Part shown: positions 1 through 7,156 of the stretch, piece by piece | Numbering within the stretch: position 1 is the first letter of the stretch | Layout: every line of letters begins with the position of its first letter | Origin: Aneurinibacillus aneurinilyticus ATCC 12856 | GTDB taxonomy: Bacteria; Bacillota; Bacilli; Aneurinibacillales; Aneurinibacillaceae | NCBI RefSeq assembly: GCF_000466385.1 | Contig: NZ_KE952853.1 | Coordinates: 1 to 43,812, forward strand | Direction of reading: 5' to 3' | Length of the DNA: 43,812 nt | Notes under the pieces: model-generated | Told to the model about the DNA's origin: nothing | The model's input: only the letters and a program-made list of their open reading frames with translations | The model's database searches: none | Program-made: the position numbers and the translations under genes

Positions 1-33
1 AGCCGATTGCTCTACCGACTGAGCTACTGCGGA
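1..33 (-). tRNA. tRNA-Asn, 5' half, cut by window edge
   Basis: Read on the minus strand, this is an acceptor strand TCCGCAG, then TA, a D-arm (GCTC...GAGC with AGTCGGTA loop), then the 5' side of an anticodon stem ATCGG entering the loop. The acceptor and anticodon-stem bases match Bacillus-type tRNA-Asn(GUU) as I remember it. The anticodon itself lies outside the window, so the amino acid identity is inferred. Only the first 33 nt are present. Confidence 0.8.
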
Positions 34-124
34 ATAACAGGATGTCAGTGTTTACAACTGAACGTCCTTACTTTGTACTATGTAGTCGCTTCACTACTCA
101 AGAGTATTAGCAGCGACAGGAATT

Positions 125-154
125 AATATATCATGCTTCATAAAGGAATGGCAA
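125..154 (-). promoter_or_regulatory. Likely promoter of the tRNA unit
   Basis: On the minus strand there is a -35 TTGCCA (149-154), an 18-nt spacer and a -10 TATATT (125-130), about 90 nt upstream of the tRNA 5' end. Good sigma-A match, but placed by eye only. Confidence 0.4.
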
Positions 155-216
155 GCACTTTTTTAATTTTGAATCTCAAAATAAGGGGCTTACACCTCTG
201 TTTTTATTACTAATAC

Positions 217-780
217 TTAGTTTGCCCGTCTTTCATCAATGGAACCGCGCTTCGTAAATCGGTTTGCGTAGCTTGATGCTACATAAGAATCCGGCTTAAT
301 TTTAGCTTCAATGCCCATTGCCTGAATACGGCCAACCATCTCCTTAATCAACTCTTTCGTCGCTCCCTGGTTACCGATGTCAAGATGAATCGAAATCGTA
401 AAATCAGCTCCTTTATCTACATACGGAAGTAAAACATCTGAAATTTGTGCGATCATTTCCGGTGTTACATAATAAGCAATCTCCTGGCTCAACGATGTCT
501 CCAGAGAAATTTTTTCACGGAGGCTTTGAATCCGGCGTGGGACAATATAATCGCGCAAACATCCCCACGCTCCTTTACCAAGCCGATGAATCAGTACAGC
601 CGAAGTGAACTTCGTATACGATTGATATCCATGCGAGTCTGTTCCAATCGCCATAGCATACTGTGCCAAAGGGTCCTGTTTTACAAAATGCAAAATACGT
701 TCAAACACGTCCTCAAAGCTCACAAACTTCTCGGTCATGTTATAAAACATCTCTCGTTTATACGGCTTTTTCATGTCCAT
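217..780 (-). CDS. ykuK: YkuK-family RNase H-like protein (DUF458)
   Basis: 187 residues. The protein resembles the Bacillus YkuK family, a small cytoplasmic family with a predicted ribonuclease H-like fold and no settled biochemical role. Visible family features are an N-terminal stretch starting MDMKKPYKREMF, the acidic strand AIGTDSHG near residue 45 (a candidate metal site), and a C-terminal segment IKPDSYVASSYANR with the conserved Asp. The start is supported by AGGAGG at 787-792 with correct spacing to ATG. It is monocistronic: a terminator lies upstream at 837-877 and the tRNA unit lies downstream. No membrane segment or signal peptide. The family call is confident; the molecular function is not. 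Confidence 0.85.
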   Translation of the reverse strand: MDMKKPYKREMFYNMTEKFVSFEDVFERILHFVKQDPLAQYAMAIGTDSHGYQSYTKFTSAVLIHRLGKGAWGCLRDYIVPRRIQSLREKISLETSLSQEIAYYVTPEMIAQISDVLLPYVDKGADFTISIHLDIGNQGATKELIKEMVGRIQAMGIEAKIKPDSYVASSYANRFTKRGSIDERRAN

Positions 781-836
781 AACAAACCTCCTGTTTTTGT
801 TTGCCCACGTTTAGTGTTTGCTTTTAAAAAGAAAAT

Positions 837-877
837 AAAAGGGCTATCTCAACATTACTGCATGAGATAGCCCTTTT
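837..877 (-). terminator. Intrinsic terminator
   Basis: A perfect 15-bp stem (837-851 with 863-877, core GGGCTATCTCA) with an 11-nt loop. On the minus strand it is followed by TTTTATTTTCTTTTT. It begins directly after the stop codon of the small reading frame at 879-1037, which supports that frame being transcribed. Confidence 0.85.
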
Positions 878-878
878 A

Positions 879-1037
879 TTACCCTGCACTATAAAAGCCG
901 CCTATGCGACCAAAGATGTCTGCCTCGTCCCAAAAAAGAAATCCAATGTAAAAACGGCATACCTGTCCCGATTTTCTTCCCCTGCTTATTCGCTTGGTTC
1001 GAAAATCCATTTCAGGCATACTGCCAACCCCTCTCAT
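879..1037 (-). CDS. Small basic protein, unknown function (46-52 residues)
   Basis: I do not recognise this protein. The frame opens with ATG at 1037 behind GAGG with 7-nt spacing. A second in-frame ATG at 1019 follows AGAGGGG and would give 46 residues. The middle is strongly basic (FRTKRISRGRKSG) and the C-terminal part is aromatic and glycine-rich (RFYIGFLFWDEADIFGRIGG), with no clear membrane helix. The stop TAA at 879-881 abuts a strong terminator, and a TATAAT lies about 30 nt upstream of the start, although its -35 is weak. Together these suggest a free-standing small gene. Supporting evidence is context only, so a chance frame is still possible. Confidence 0.4.
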   Translation of the reverse strand: MRGVGSMPEMDFRTKRISRGRKSGQVCRFYIGFLFWDEADIFGRIGGFYSAG

Positions 1038-1137
1038 TCTTTCGCCTCAATCCCTTGTTTTATTATATTCATTGTACTACACTCGTGTGAGTGCTCGAAC
1101 AAGAAAAAGGTGTACTTTTGTAAAACTGCTGTAAAAA

Positions 1138-1935
1138 TTAAGTTAAGCGACCAAAACGCGGCTCTCTCTTCTCGACAAATGCTGCCACGCCTTCTGGAAA
1201 GTCAATCGGATCGATATACTGCGGATAACCTCGATGTCCGAATGCTACTTCTGTAAACGGCACACAGCGAGCTACCGCTTCTTTGGCTGCCTGCAAAGAG
1301 TTCATCGAGGCGTATGATATTCTCTGGGCCAAATCCAGCACAAAAGCATCTGCATTATCCCCATCAAATAAATAGTTCAACAAGCCAAGATCGTATGCTT
1401 CCTCTGCTTTAAATAAACGGCCTGTGAAGATTAAATCCTTTGTGCGGCTCGGCCCAATCAGATTTACCAAGCGCTGCGAAAAACGCTGACTAATCGTAAT
1501 GCCCAACTTCCCGATCGGAATGCCTAGTAACGCATCTGGCGATCCTACACGCAAATCACAAGAAAGAGCTAATTCTAATCCCGCTCCCATCGAAGGGCCA
1601 GTAATAAAAGCTATCGTTGGAATACGCAAATACTCAAACGAGGTGATTGCGTCCTCCATTACTACAAACGCTTCATTCGCTTCTTCAATCGACATCCTAT
1701 TAAATGCCTTAATGTCTGAACCAACGGTAAACTGCTTGCCTTCCCCTCGTAAAATGACTGTTTTAATCTTTTCGTTTTTCTCAATTTTTCTGCCTATATC
1801 AGCTAGCGCTTTCCACATTTCCGGCGTCATAGCATTTTTAAGCCATGGACGTTTAATGGTTACAATAGCAAGTCCTGCCGTTTCCTGCCATACGATTTTG
1901 GCTCCGTCCTCAAAGCGAATTGTTTCTACTTTCAC
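1138..1935 (-). CDS. Enoyl-CoA hydratase/isomerase (crotonase) family protein
   Basis: 265 residues, the usual crotonase length. The oxyanion-hole motif (GSDIKAF, 72-78) and the CoA-binding turn (GPSMGAGLELALSCD, 113-127) are present. Glu121 aligns with the first catalytic Glu of enoyl-CoA hydratase. The position of the second catalytic Glu (in FGQPE of true hydratases) is Ile141 here (LGIPIGKLG). The enzyme may therefore be an isomerase, a hydrolase or another crotonase type rather than a 2-enoyl-CoA hydratase. Expected to be cytoplasmic and act on acyl-CoA. The start is GTG with GGGGTG/GAAGG upstream. It is divergent from alsT and has no operon partner, so the substrate cannot be named. Confidence 0.85.
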   Translation of the reverse strand: MKVETIRFEDGAKIVWQETAGLAIVTIKRPWLKNAMTPEMWKALADIGRKIEKNEKIKTVILRGEGKQFTVGSDIKAFNRMSIEEANEAFVVMEDAITSFEYLRIPTIAFITGPSMGAGLELALSCDLRVGSPDALLGIPIGKLGITISQRFSQRLVNLIGPSRTKDLIFTGRLFKAEEAYDLGLLNYLFDGDNADAFVLDLAQRISYASMNSLQAAKEAVARCVPFTEVAFGHRGYPQYIDPIDFPEGVAAFVEKREPRFGRLT

Positions 1936-2034
1936 ACCTTCACCCCATTTTTATTTTTATAAAAAACCTGCTCGCTTTCTTTATTATTATATTATAATTT
2001 TTTCCAAATTTCTCAATAATGCTGGACAGAAGAA

Positions 2035-2063
2035 TTGTTTATTGTGTAATTTATAAATAATAT
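2035..2063 (+). promoter_or_regulatory. Candidate alsT promoter
   Basis: TTGTTT (2035-2040), a 17-nt spacer and TAATAT (2058-2063), 32 nt before the alsT start. The region is AT-rich and also serves the divergent crotonase gene. Confidence 0.45.
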
Positions 2064-2095
2064 AAAGTTTCTGAATAAAATCCAGGGAGGCTTTT

Positions 2096-3454
2096 ATGGA
2101 AAAATTTTTATCTGCAATAAGCGATATTGTCTGGGGGCCGCCTCTGCTCGTTCTGTTGGTTGGAACAGGGATTTATTTAACGTTTCGCCTTTCCTTCCTA
2201 CAATTCACCGAGCTACCACATGCATTAAAGCTTGCTTTCTCTAAAAATCAGGACAGTTCCTCCAAAGGCGATATCTCGCACTTCCAATCGCTTATGACTG
2301 CTCTCGCAGCTACCATTGGTACCGGTAATATCGCCGGTGTAGCAACCGCGGTGGTAGCCGGCGGACCAGGAGCTGTATTCTGGATGTGGATTACTGCTAT
2401 CTTCGGCATGGCAACTAAGTATGCAGAAGCCATATTAGCTGTAAAGTATCGTATTACTGGGGAAAACGGTCAAATGTCTGGTGGACCGATGTATTATATT
2501 GAGCGTGGGCTCGGTTGGAAATGGCTTGCCGTCTGCTTCGCCTTTCTTGGTTCGCTTGCGGCATTCGGTATTGGTAGCTCTGTGCAATCCAACTCCGTTG
2601 CTTCATCCGTACAAGCCAGCTTCGGCGTCAGTCCTTGGATTACAGCTACTATTCTTACTGCTATTACAGCACTTGTCATTCTTGGCGGCATCAAAAGCAT
2701 CGGTCGTGCCGCAAGCTTCATTGTGCCATTTATGGCCATTTTCTACGTACTAGGCGGACTTGTTATTATTTTTATGCATATTGATAGAGTACCTGCTACG
2801 ATTGGCTTGATTTTTACCGATGCCTTTACCGGTCAAGCAATGGCGGGCGGCGCTATTGGAACCGTCATCCGTTATGGCGTGGCACGTGGCGTATTCTCCA
2901 ATGAGGCTGGTATGGGTTCCGCACCGATTGCGGCAGCAGCAGCCAAGACCGATCATCCGGGCCGTCAGGCACTTGTATCGATGACAGGGACTTTTTTGGA
3001 TACTATCGTTGTATGTTCAATTACCGGAATTGCACTCGTTATGAGTGGACTGTATACCGACAAAAAGCTTGAAGGGGCTGCACTGACGACAGAAGCATTC
3101 AACCACATGCTGCCGGGACCGGGCGGCTGGATTGTTACTATTGGTCTTATCTTTTTCGCTTACTCCACCGTGCTCGGCTGGTCTTACTATGGAGAGAAAT
3201 GCTTCGAGTATCTATTCGGCAATAAGTCGGTAATGGGATACCGTATCGTTTATACAGCCTCCGTATTTCTCGGTGCAGTCGCCAACCTTGGACTGGTGTG
3301 GTCCATCGCCGATATTTTCAATGGATTGATGGCACTGCCCAACCTTATTGGTCTGCTCGCACTCTCCGGGGTGGTCGTGGCCGAGACAAGACACTATCGC
3401 AAACATCTGAAGCATACATCACCAAATAATCCATCCAGTCGAGTTGAAGTATAA
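2096..3454 (+). CDS. alsT: Sodium:alanine/glycine symporter (AGCS family)
   Basis: 452 residues with about ten to eleven hydrophobic segments, typical of AGCS permeases that import alanine or glycine with Na+ across the cytoplasmic membrane. Family signatures are visible: GTGNIAGVATA (75-85), SGGPMYYIERG (128-138) and, further on, SNEAGMGSAPIAAAAAKTDHPGRQ. The ATG is preceded by AGGGAGG at good spacing. The gene stands alone, divergent from the crotonase gene and ended by a terminator at 3474-3502. The exact amino acid transported is inferred from the family. Confidence 0.93.
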   Translation: MEKFLSAISDIVWGPPLLVLLVGTGIYLTFRLSFLQFTELPHALKLAFSKNQDSSSKGDISHFQSLMTALAATIGTGNIAGVATAVVAGGPGAVFWMWITAIFGMATKYAEAILAVKYRITGENGQMSGGPMYYIERGLGWKWLAVCFAFLGSLAAFGIGSSVQSNSVASSVQASFGVSPWITATILTAITALVILGGIKSIGRAASFIVPFMAIFYVLGGLVIIFMHIDRVPATIGLIFTDAFTGQAMAGGAIGTVIRYGVARGVFSNEAGMGSAPIAAAAAKTDHPGRQALVSMTGTFLDTIVVCSITGIALVMSGLYTDKKLEGAALTTEAFNHMLPGPGGWIVTIGLIFFAYSTVLGWSYYGEKCFEYLFGNKSVMGYRIVYTASVFLGAVANLGLVWSIADIFNGLMALPNLIGLLALSGVVVAETRHYRKHLKHTSPNNPSSRVEV

Positions 3455-3473
3455 CTGACTAACTTTAGAGCAG

Positions 3474-3510
3474 AAGGGCGCTTGCTCAAGACAAGCGTCC
3501 TTTCTTTATC
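3474..3510 (+). terminator. alsT terminator
   Basis: An 11-bp stem (3474-3484 with 3492-3502, one G-T pair) with a 7-nt loop followed by TTTCTTT on the plus strand. It lies between convergent alsT and the stress-protein gene. Confidence 0.8.
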
Positions 3511-3515
3511 GTTTC

Positions 3516-3950
3516 TTACTTACCCTCAGGTATAATCATTACGGGACACGACGATTCATAGATCACTCCATGGCTAACGCTGCCCAGAATGGTTCCCCTG
3601 ACTGCTCCCATACCACGTGAACCCATGGCGATACATCTTACGTCCTGCTCCCTCGCTTCAGATAAAATTTCTTTCTTCGGGCTTCCCACACGCACTTTCA
3701 CGTCAAATTCGACACCGTATTCACGCAGCTCCTCTATAGCTGAAGCAAGTGCCTCCTCGCTCAGTTCTTTTCTATATTCCTCTACTTGTTCGCGACTGAA
3801 GAATCGGCGGGTGTTAAATGTGTCAAGATCGTATTGCACGTTCAACAAAATAACCTTTTCGTCGAATGCTTTTGCCATTTCTGCTGCCTCTTCCAGCGCA
3901 TGTAATGCGTGCTTCGAACCATCAACCGGAACAAGAATGTGCTTCCCCAT
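3516..3950 (-). CDS. Universal stress protein, ATP-binding type
   Basis: 144 residues covering one UspA domain. The ATP-binding motif G-2x-G-9x-G(S/T) is intact (G110, G113, G123-S124 in GSRGMGAVRGTILGS), as is the N-terminal ILVPVDGS strand, so this is the ATP-binding UspFG/MJ0577-like class. Cytoplasmic, with a presumed stress or energy-signalling role. AAGGAG lies 8 nt before the ATG. It follows the carbonic anhydrase gene by 21 nt and is probably co-transcribed. The order carbonic anhydrase then Usp suggests a joint bicarbonate/energy-stress function, which is inference only. Confidence 0.92.
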   Translation of the reverse strand: MGKHILVPVDGSKHALHALEEAAEMAKAFDEKVILLNVQYDLDTFNTRRFFSREQVEEYRKELSEEALASAIEELREYGVEFDVKVRVGSPKKEILSEAREQDVRCIAMGSRGMGAVRGTILGSVSHGVIYESSCPVMIIPEGK

Positions 3951-3971
3951 GCCTATATCTCCTTTTCACCA

Positions 3972-4559
3972 CTACTCTTTCAGACCAGCATTGCCCTCTG
4001 CATTTTCTCCTTCTACAATCAAATCCAGTTCCCCTGTCTCTGGATGAATAACTAACCCATGTACAGGAATACCTATCGGGAACATCGGATGCTTCTTAAT
4101 ATTCTCTACTGTTTGCCTTACACTATCCTCTACGCTTTCAAAACCTGTTAACCATTTGTCCAGCTCAATTCCTGCATGCCGTAAAGTATCAATTTTATCT
4201 TCAGACACACCATTTTTCTTTGCCTTCTCAATAACAGATTCCGAGTTCAGGCTTGTCATACCGCAATCATGATGACCAATAACGAATACTTCCCTCGCCT
4301 GTAGCTCGTAAACAGCGACCAGAATGCTTCGCATAATACTACCGAAAGGATGCGTTACCATCGCCCCTGCATTTCTAATGATTTTAGCATCACCGTTTCG
4401 CAAGTTCATAGCGCGATGCAAAAGCTCAACAAGCCGGGTATCCATACAAGTAAGAATCACAATGCCTTTATCAGGATATTTCGTTGTTCGGAATTCTTCG
4501 TATTTTTCACCTTCAACAAATTTCTGATTGTATGACATAATATCTGATAACACTGACAT
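3972..4559 (-). CDS. Beta-class carbonic anhydrase
   Basis: 195 residues, similar in length and pattern to Bacillus YtiB/YbcF-type enzymes. Catalyses CO2 + H2O to bicarbonate + H+ in the cytoplasm. Zinc ligands are visible as C38-x-D40-x-R42 (CMDTR) and H96-x2-C99 (GHHDC), and the Asp40/Arg42 dyad is intact. It lacks a signal peptide. The ATG is preceded by a strong AAGGAGGAG. It is first in a likely two-gene unit with the universal stress protein. The small beta-CA form (under 200 residues, no long C-terminal extension) is complete here. Confidence 0.92.
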   Translation of the reverse strand: MSVLSDIMSYNQKFVEGEKYEEFRTTKYPDKGIVILTCMDTRLVELLHRAMNLRNGDAKIIRNAGAMVTHPFGSIMRSILVAVYELQAREVFVIGHHDCGMTSLNSESVIEKAKKNGVSEDKIDTLRHAGIELDKWLTGFESVEDSVRQTVENIKKHPMFPIGIPVHGLVIHPETGELDLIVEGENAEGNAGLKE

Positions 4560-4623
4560 AGGTCTCCTCCTTTTTGCTCCACTAGTGCTGTTTTCTTTTT
4601 ATTTTACCGCACGACCCTCTATT

Positions 4624-5091
4624 TCACCACTCCATACGACTTTTCCAGCATATTGCGTATCGATAAAGCAAAAAACAGAACGAGCGATTATGTTGAATAT
4701 AAAAGGAAGAAAGATCATAACGTTTCCTCGTCGGCTCATATGTAACAAGCAAACGATGGCGCATACTCCGCTGTAAATAATCGATAAAATTCCGGGTCGA
4801 TTCAGAGTCGAATACCGTAACGTACGCATACAGAGAATGGTTCAACGGATCATCGGATACGCTGACACCTGCACATGAATATTGCGTAACAATCCTCATG
4901 TCATTCAGCAAGGAAAGGGCAGGAAACAATTGCACATCCACTTCATCGTTCAGGAAGAATACTGTTTCTTTTTGTTTTTTTATAAGCTTCCGCCGCTTTT
5001 CCCACTCATCCACCTCTCGTCTTTTACGTATCCAGCGTTCCTTTGAATGAATGGACAGCATATGCTCGTCAAATTCTTCTCCCTGGTTCAC
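4624..5091 (-). CDS. Conserved-looking hypothetical protein, possible 3' frameshift
   Basis: I cannot name the family. 155 residues from GTG at 5091, with a very good GGAGGGA upstream. The N-terminus is charged (KERWIRKRREVDEWEKRRKL) and the middle looks like a folded soluble domain (LSLLNDMRIVTQYSCAGVS). The last 13 residues (YRYAICWKSRMEW) look unnatural. At a run of six T on the minus strand (4670-4675) a one-base slip would give an ending that reads FIDTQYAGKVVWSGEIEG and stops at 4599. The C-terminus is therefore uncertain: a real frameshift, a sequencing homopolymer error, or the annotated end. Confidence 0.6.
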   Translation of the reverse strand: MNQGEEFDEHMLSIHSKERWIRKRREVDEWEKRRKLIKKQKETVFFLNDEVDVQLFPALSLLNDMRIVTQYSCAGVSVSDDPLNHSLYAYVTVFDSESTRNFIDYLQRSMRHRLLVTYEPTRKRYDLSSFYIQHNRSFCFLLYRYAICWKSRMEW

Positions 5092-5146
5092 ATCTCTTCC
5101 CTCCCTATATGTTCTTATTTCATTGTACTATGCAATCTGACTGTAT

Positions 5147-5183
5147 AAAAACAAAAGAGAGGGTGTATGTAAGAGCCCTCTCT
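5147..5183 (-). terminator. Intrinsic terminator or leader attenuator
   Basis: Stem AGAGAGGG (5156-5163) with CCCTCTCT (5176-5183), followed on the minus strand by TTTTGTTTTTATA. No minus-strand gene ends just upstream, and the hypothetical gene starting at 5091 lies about 60 nt downstream. It could be a leader attenuator of that gene or a relic terminator. Confidence 0.6.
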
Positions 5184-5308
5184 CTTCGATATGCCAGGTT
5201 ACGAAAAAACAAACAAGTTTTCCAGCTTTTTTTTCACTAACAGATAACGGATAATAAATACGTATCGTGCAGCAAAATGCCGAATGAACGATGAAAGGAG
5301 CATTTCCA

Positions 5309-5641
5309 ATGTCGGTTATTTATTGTCTATGCCCCGCCTTCTATTGGGAAAATTTCAGGAACGCACATGAATATATTCCTCGCGATTATGAGCAGGAAGG
5401 CTTCATTCATGCAACCAAAGGAGACGACCTGCTTATCAAGGTAGTAAATCGGGTATACAAAAACTTCACGGATGAACTGCTTGTACTTGTTATCGATGAA
5501 AAAAACGTCACAGCGGAAGTGAGATATGAGCAAGCAAAGGATGGCAATCTGTATCCTCATATTTACGGTCCGTTAAATACAAACGCAATCATGGAAATCA
5601 AACAAATGAACCGAACGAAAAACGGCTGGACCATCGGATAA
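5309..5641 (+). CDS. DUF952 family protein
   Basis: 110 residues when begun at ATG 5309, which is preceded by AAAGGAG (5294-5300). The upstream ATG at 5291 overlaps that ribosome site and is unlikely to be used. DUF952 hallmarks are visible: the GFIHAT segment near residue 31 and the HIYGPLN segment near residue 84. The family is small, soluble and of unknown function. The gene stands alone on the plus strand, convergent with niaP, and its 3' end abuts a minus-strand gene relic at 5648-5752. Confidence 0.85.
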   Translation: MSVIYCLCPAFYWENFRNAHEYIPRDYEQEGFIHATKGDDLLIKVVNRVYKNFTDELLVLVIDEKNVTAEVRYEQAKDGNLYPHIYGPLNTNAIMEIKQMNRTKNGWTIG

Positions 5642-5647
5642 CTTCCG

Positions 5648-5752
5648 GCTGGCCAGCCCACTTGTCACCGCACCCGATTCACCCGAACTTATTCTTGCAT
5701 CATCCCCAAGCGGATTGCCTGGCGGACGCATACAATGTGCAGCAGTAAAATC
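5648..5752 (-). pseudogene. Relic of diaminopropionate ammonia-lyase (C-terminal fragment)
   Basis: The minus strand encodes about 35 codons including AAHCMR and GNPLGDDARISSGESGAV. This closely resembles the C-terminal region of PLP-dependent diaminopropionate ammonia-lyase (DpaL/YgeX: ...AALGMRxLGNPxGxDPRIISGESGAVGLG...). The sequence loses the match at the DUF952 gene on one side and about 25 nt before the niaP stop on the other. No start, PLP lysine region or complete fold is present. I read it as a leftover of a gene removed during rearrangement between the DUF952 gene and niaP. Recognition is from memory. Confidence 0.6.
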
Positions 5753-5775
5753 AGGCCCCTTACTTTTACGAATAC

Positions 5776-6990
5776 CTAATCTGCAAGCTCAAGATTTCGA
5801 GTTTCCTGTCCAAAAAATGCGACGGCCAACACTCCAATAAGAATGACAATAAAAAACATGGAGAAAATCCAGGCAAGACTTACACCGTTCTTTACCAGCA
5901 GACCAACCAGCAACGGTGCCACAATCCCCCCGACACGGCCGCAGGAAGCTGCCATCCCTGCACCTGTAGAACGAATACGTGTTGGATACAATTCTGGCGT
6001 ATATGCATATAAACCGCCCCACGCACCCAGATTAAAGAAAGATAACAAAATACCTGCTGTAAGTAGTGAGGCGAGTGAACCTGCATTGCCGAACCAGAGC
6101 GCGCTCAGTGCAGTCATTGACAGGTACGATACGAGTACGAACTTCCGACCGTACCGCTCAATAAAATAAGCAGCAGTAAAATAGCCGGGAAGCTGTGCAA
6201 GTGTCATAATCAATACATACTCAAAACTTTTAATTAGACTAAAGCCTTTCATAACCATCACAGTCGGTAGCCAGAGAAACATACCATAATAAGAAAAAAC
6301 GACTGTAAACCACAGCACCCATAACGTAACCGTCGATTTGCGATGCTCCTTCGTCCAGATAGAAGCCAGATTACGAGCGAAGGATGGCGTTTCCTTCGTG
6401 CGATTCGCTAGATGACGAGGCGAATCGGAAATGGCTTTCCGCAAATACACAGCATACAAGGCAGGTACAGCTCCGATAATGAAAGCGGCCTGCCAGCCAT
6501 ACTTCGGTATGACGAAATATGCAATCAATGCAGCCAAAATCCAGCCACCTGCCCAAAAGCTCTCCAGCAGTACCACTGCTCGACCTCTATCCGATGCCGG
6601 CATGCTCTCCGATACGAGCGTAGACGCTACAGGGAGCTCTCCCCCTAAGCCGAAACCGGCAATAAAGCGCAACAAACACAGTACAGCGAAAGACGTTGCA
6701 AGCGCGGAAAGCCCCGTAGCCAGCGAAAAAATTAGCAAAGTCGAAAGCAGCACTGCTTTCCTTCGATATCGATCTGCCAATATACCTGCCAGCGCCGCTC
6801 CGACTGCCATTCCAATGGAGTTGATGCTCGTCAGCCAGCCGACCTGCTCTGGAGTCAGACCCCAGGCTACCGTAAGCGCAGCGACAATAAATGAAATAAT
6901 GCCGACATCCATCGCATCGAATAGCCAGCTCATTCCTGCACTTACCAGCAATTTGCGCTGACCCGGGCTGCTTGTAGATAGAATATTCAT
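5776..6990 (-). CDS. niaP: Niacin transporter NiaP-type MFS permease
   Basis: 404 residues from ATG 6990, chosen because AAGGGG precedes it. Upstream in-frame ATGs at 7014 and 7143 lack ribosome sites. About 12 membrane segments. The sequence resembles B. subtilis YceI/NiaP closely: GQRKLL...GMSWLFDAMDVGIISFI at the N-terminus, GFGLGGELPVASTLVSE in the middle, VVFSYYGMFLWLP, and GAWGGLYAYTPELYPT near residue 330. Expected role is uptake of nicotinate/nicotinamide, feeding NAD synthesis. The MFS A-motif (GILADRYRRK) is present. It is probably monocistronic. Nicotinate as the substrate is inferred from that similarity. Confidence 0.82.
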   Translation of the reverse strand: MNILSTSSPGQRKLLVSAGMSWLFDAMDVGIISFIVAALTVAWGLTPEQVGWLTSINSIGMAVGAALAGILADRYRRKAVLLSTLLIFSLATGLSALATSFAVLCLLRFIAGFGLGGELPVASTLVSESMPASDRGRAVVLLESFWAGGWILAALIAYFVIPKYGWQAAFIIGAVPALYAVYLRKAISDSPRHLANRTKETPSFARNLASIWTKEHRKSTVTLWVLWFTVVFSYYGMFLWLPTVMVMKGFSLIKSFEYVLIMTLAQLPGYFTAAYFIERYGRKFVLVSYLSMTALSALWFGNAGSLASLLTAGILLSFFNLGAWGGLYAYTPELYPTRIRSTGAGMAASCGRVGGIVAPLLVGLLVKNGVSLAWIFSMFFIVILIGVLAVAFFGQETRNLELAD

Positions 6991-7079
6991 TACAGATGAA
7001 CCCCTTTTTTTCATTATTTTCACTTTATTCCATGAATGTATCCTTTCGCTGCCGGATGTGTGCAATGTGCCAAGAGGTA

Positions 7080-7116
7080 GTTGCCGGGAAAGGGGAGAGG
7101 AAAATTTCCCGGCAGC
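7080..7116. other. 12-bp inverted repeat between niaP and the exporter gene
   Basis: GTTGCCGGGAAA (7080-7091) pairs with TTTCCCGGCAGC (7105-7116) around a 13-nt loop. No U-tract follows on either strand, so it is a poor terminator. It may still end the exporter transcript or act in the niaP leader. Confidence 0.4.
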
Positions 7117-7156
7117 TTCCCTCTTCCAAAAAAAGCTAAACAACCGTTTAATTTTC

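Noticed and set aside
6431-6961. Long plus-strand frame opposite niaP
   Set aside because: NiaP is a confident full-length MFS match with its own ribosome site; the opposite frame is a shadow.
7080-7116. Considered a terminator for the exporter gene
   Set aside because: No U-tract on either strand; listed only as an inverted repeat.
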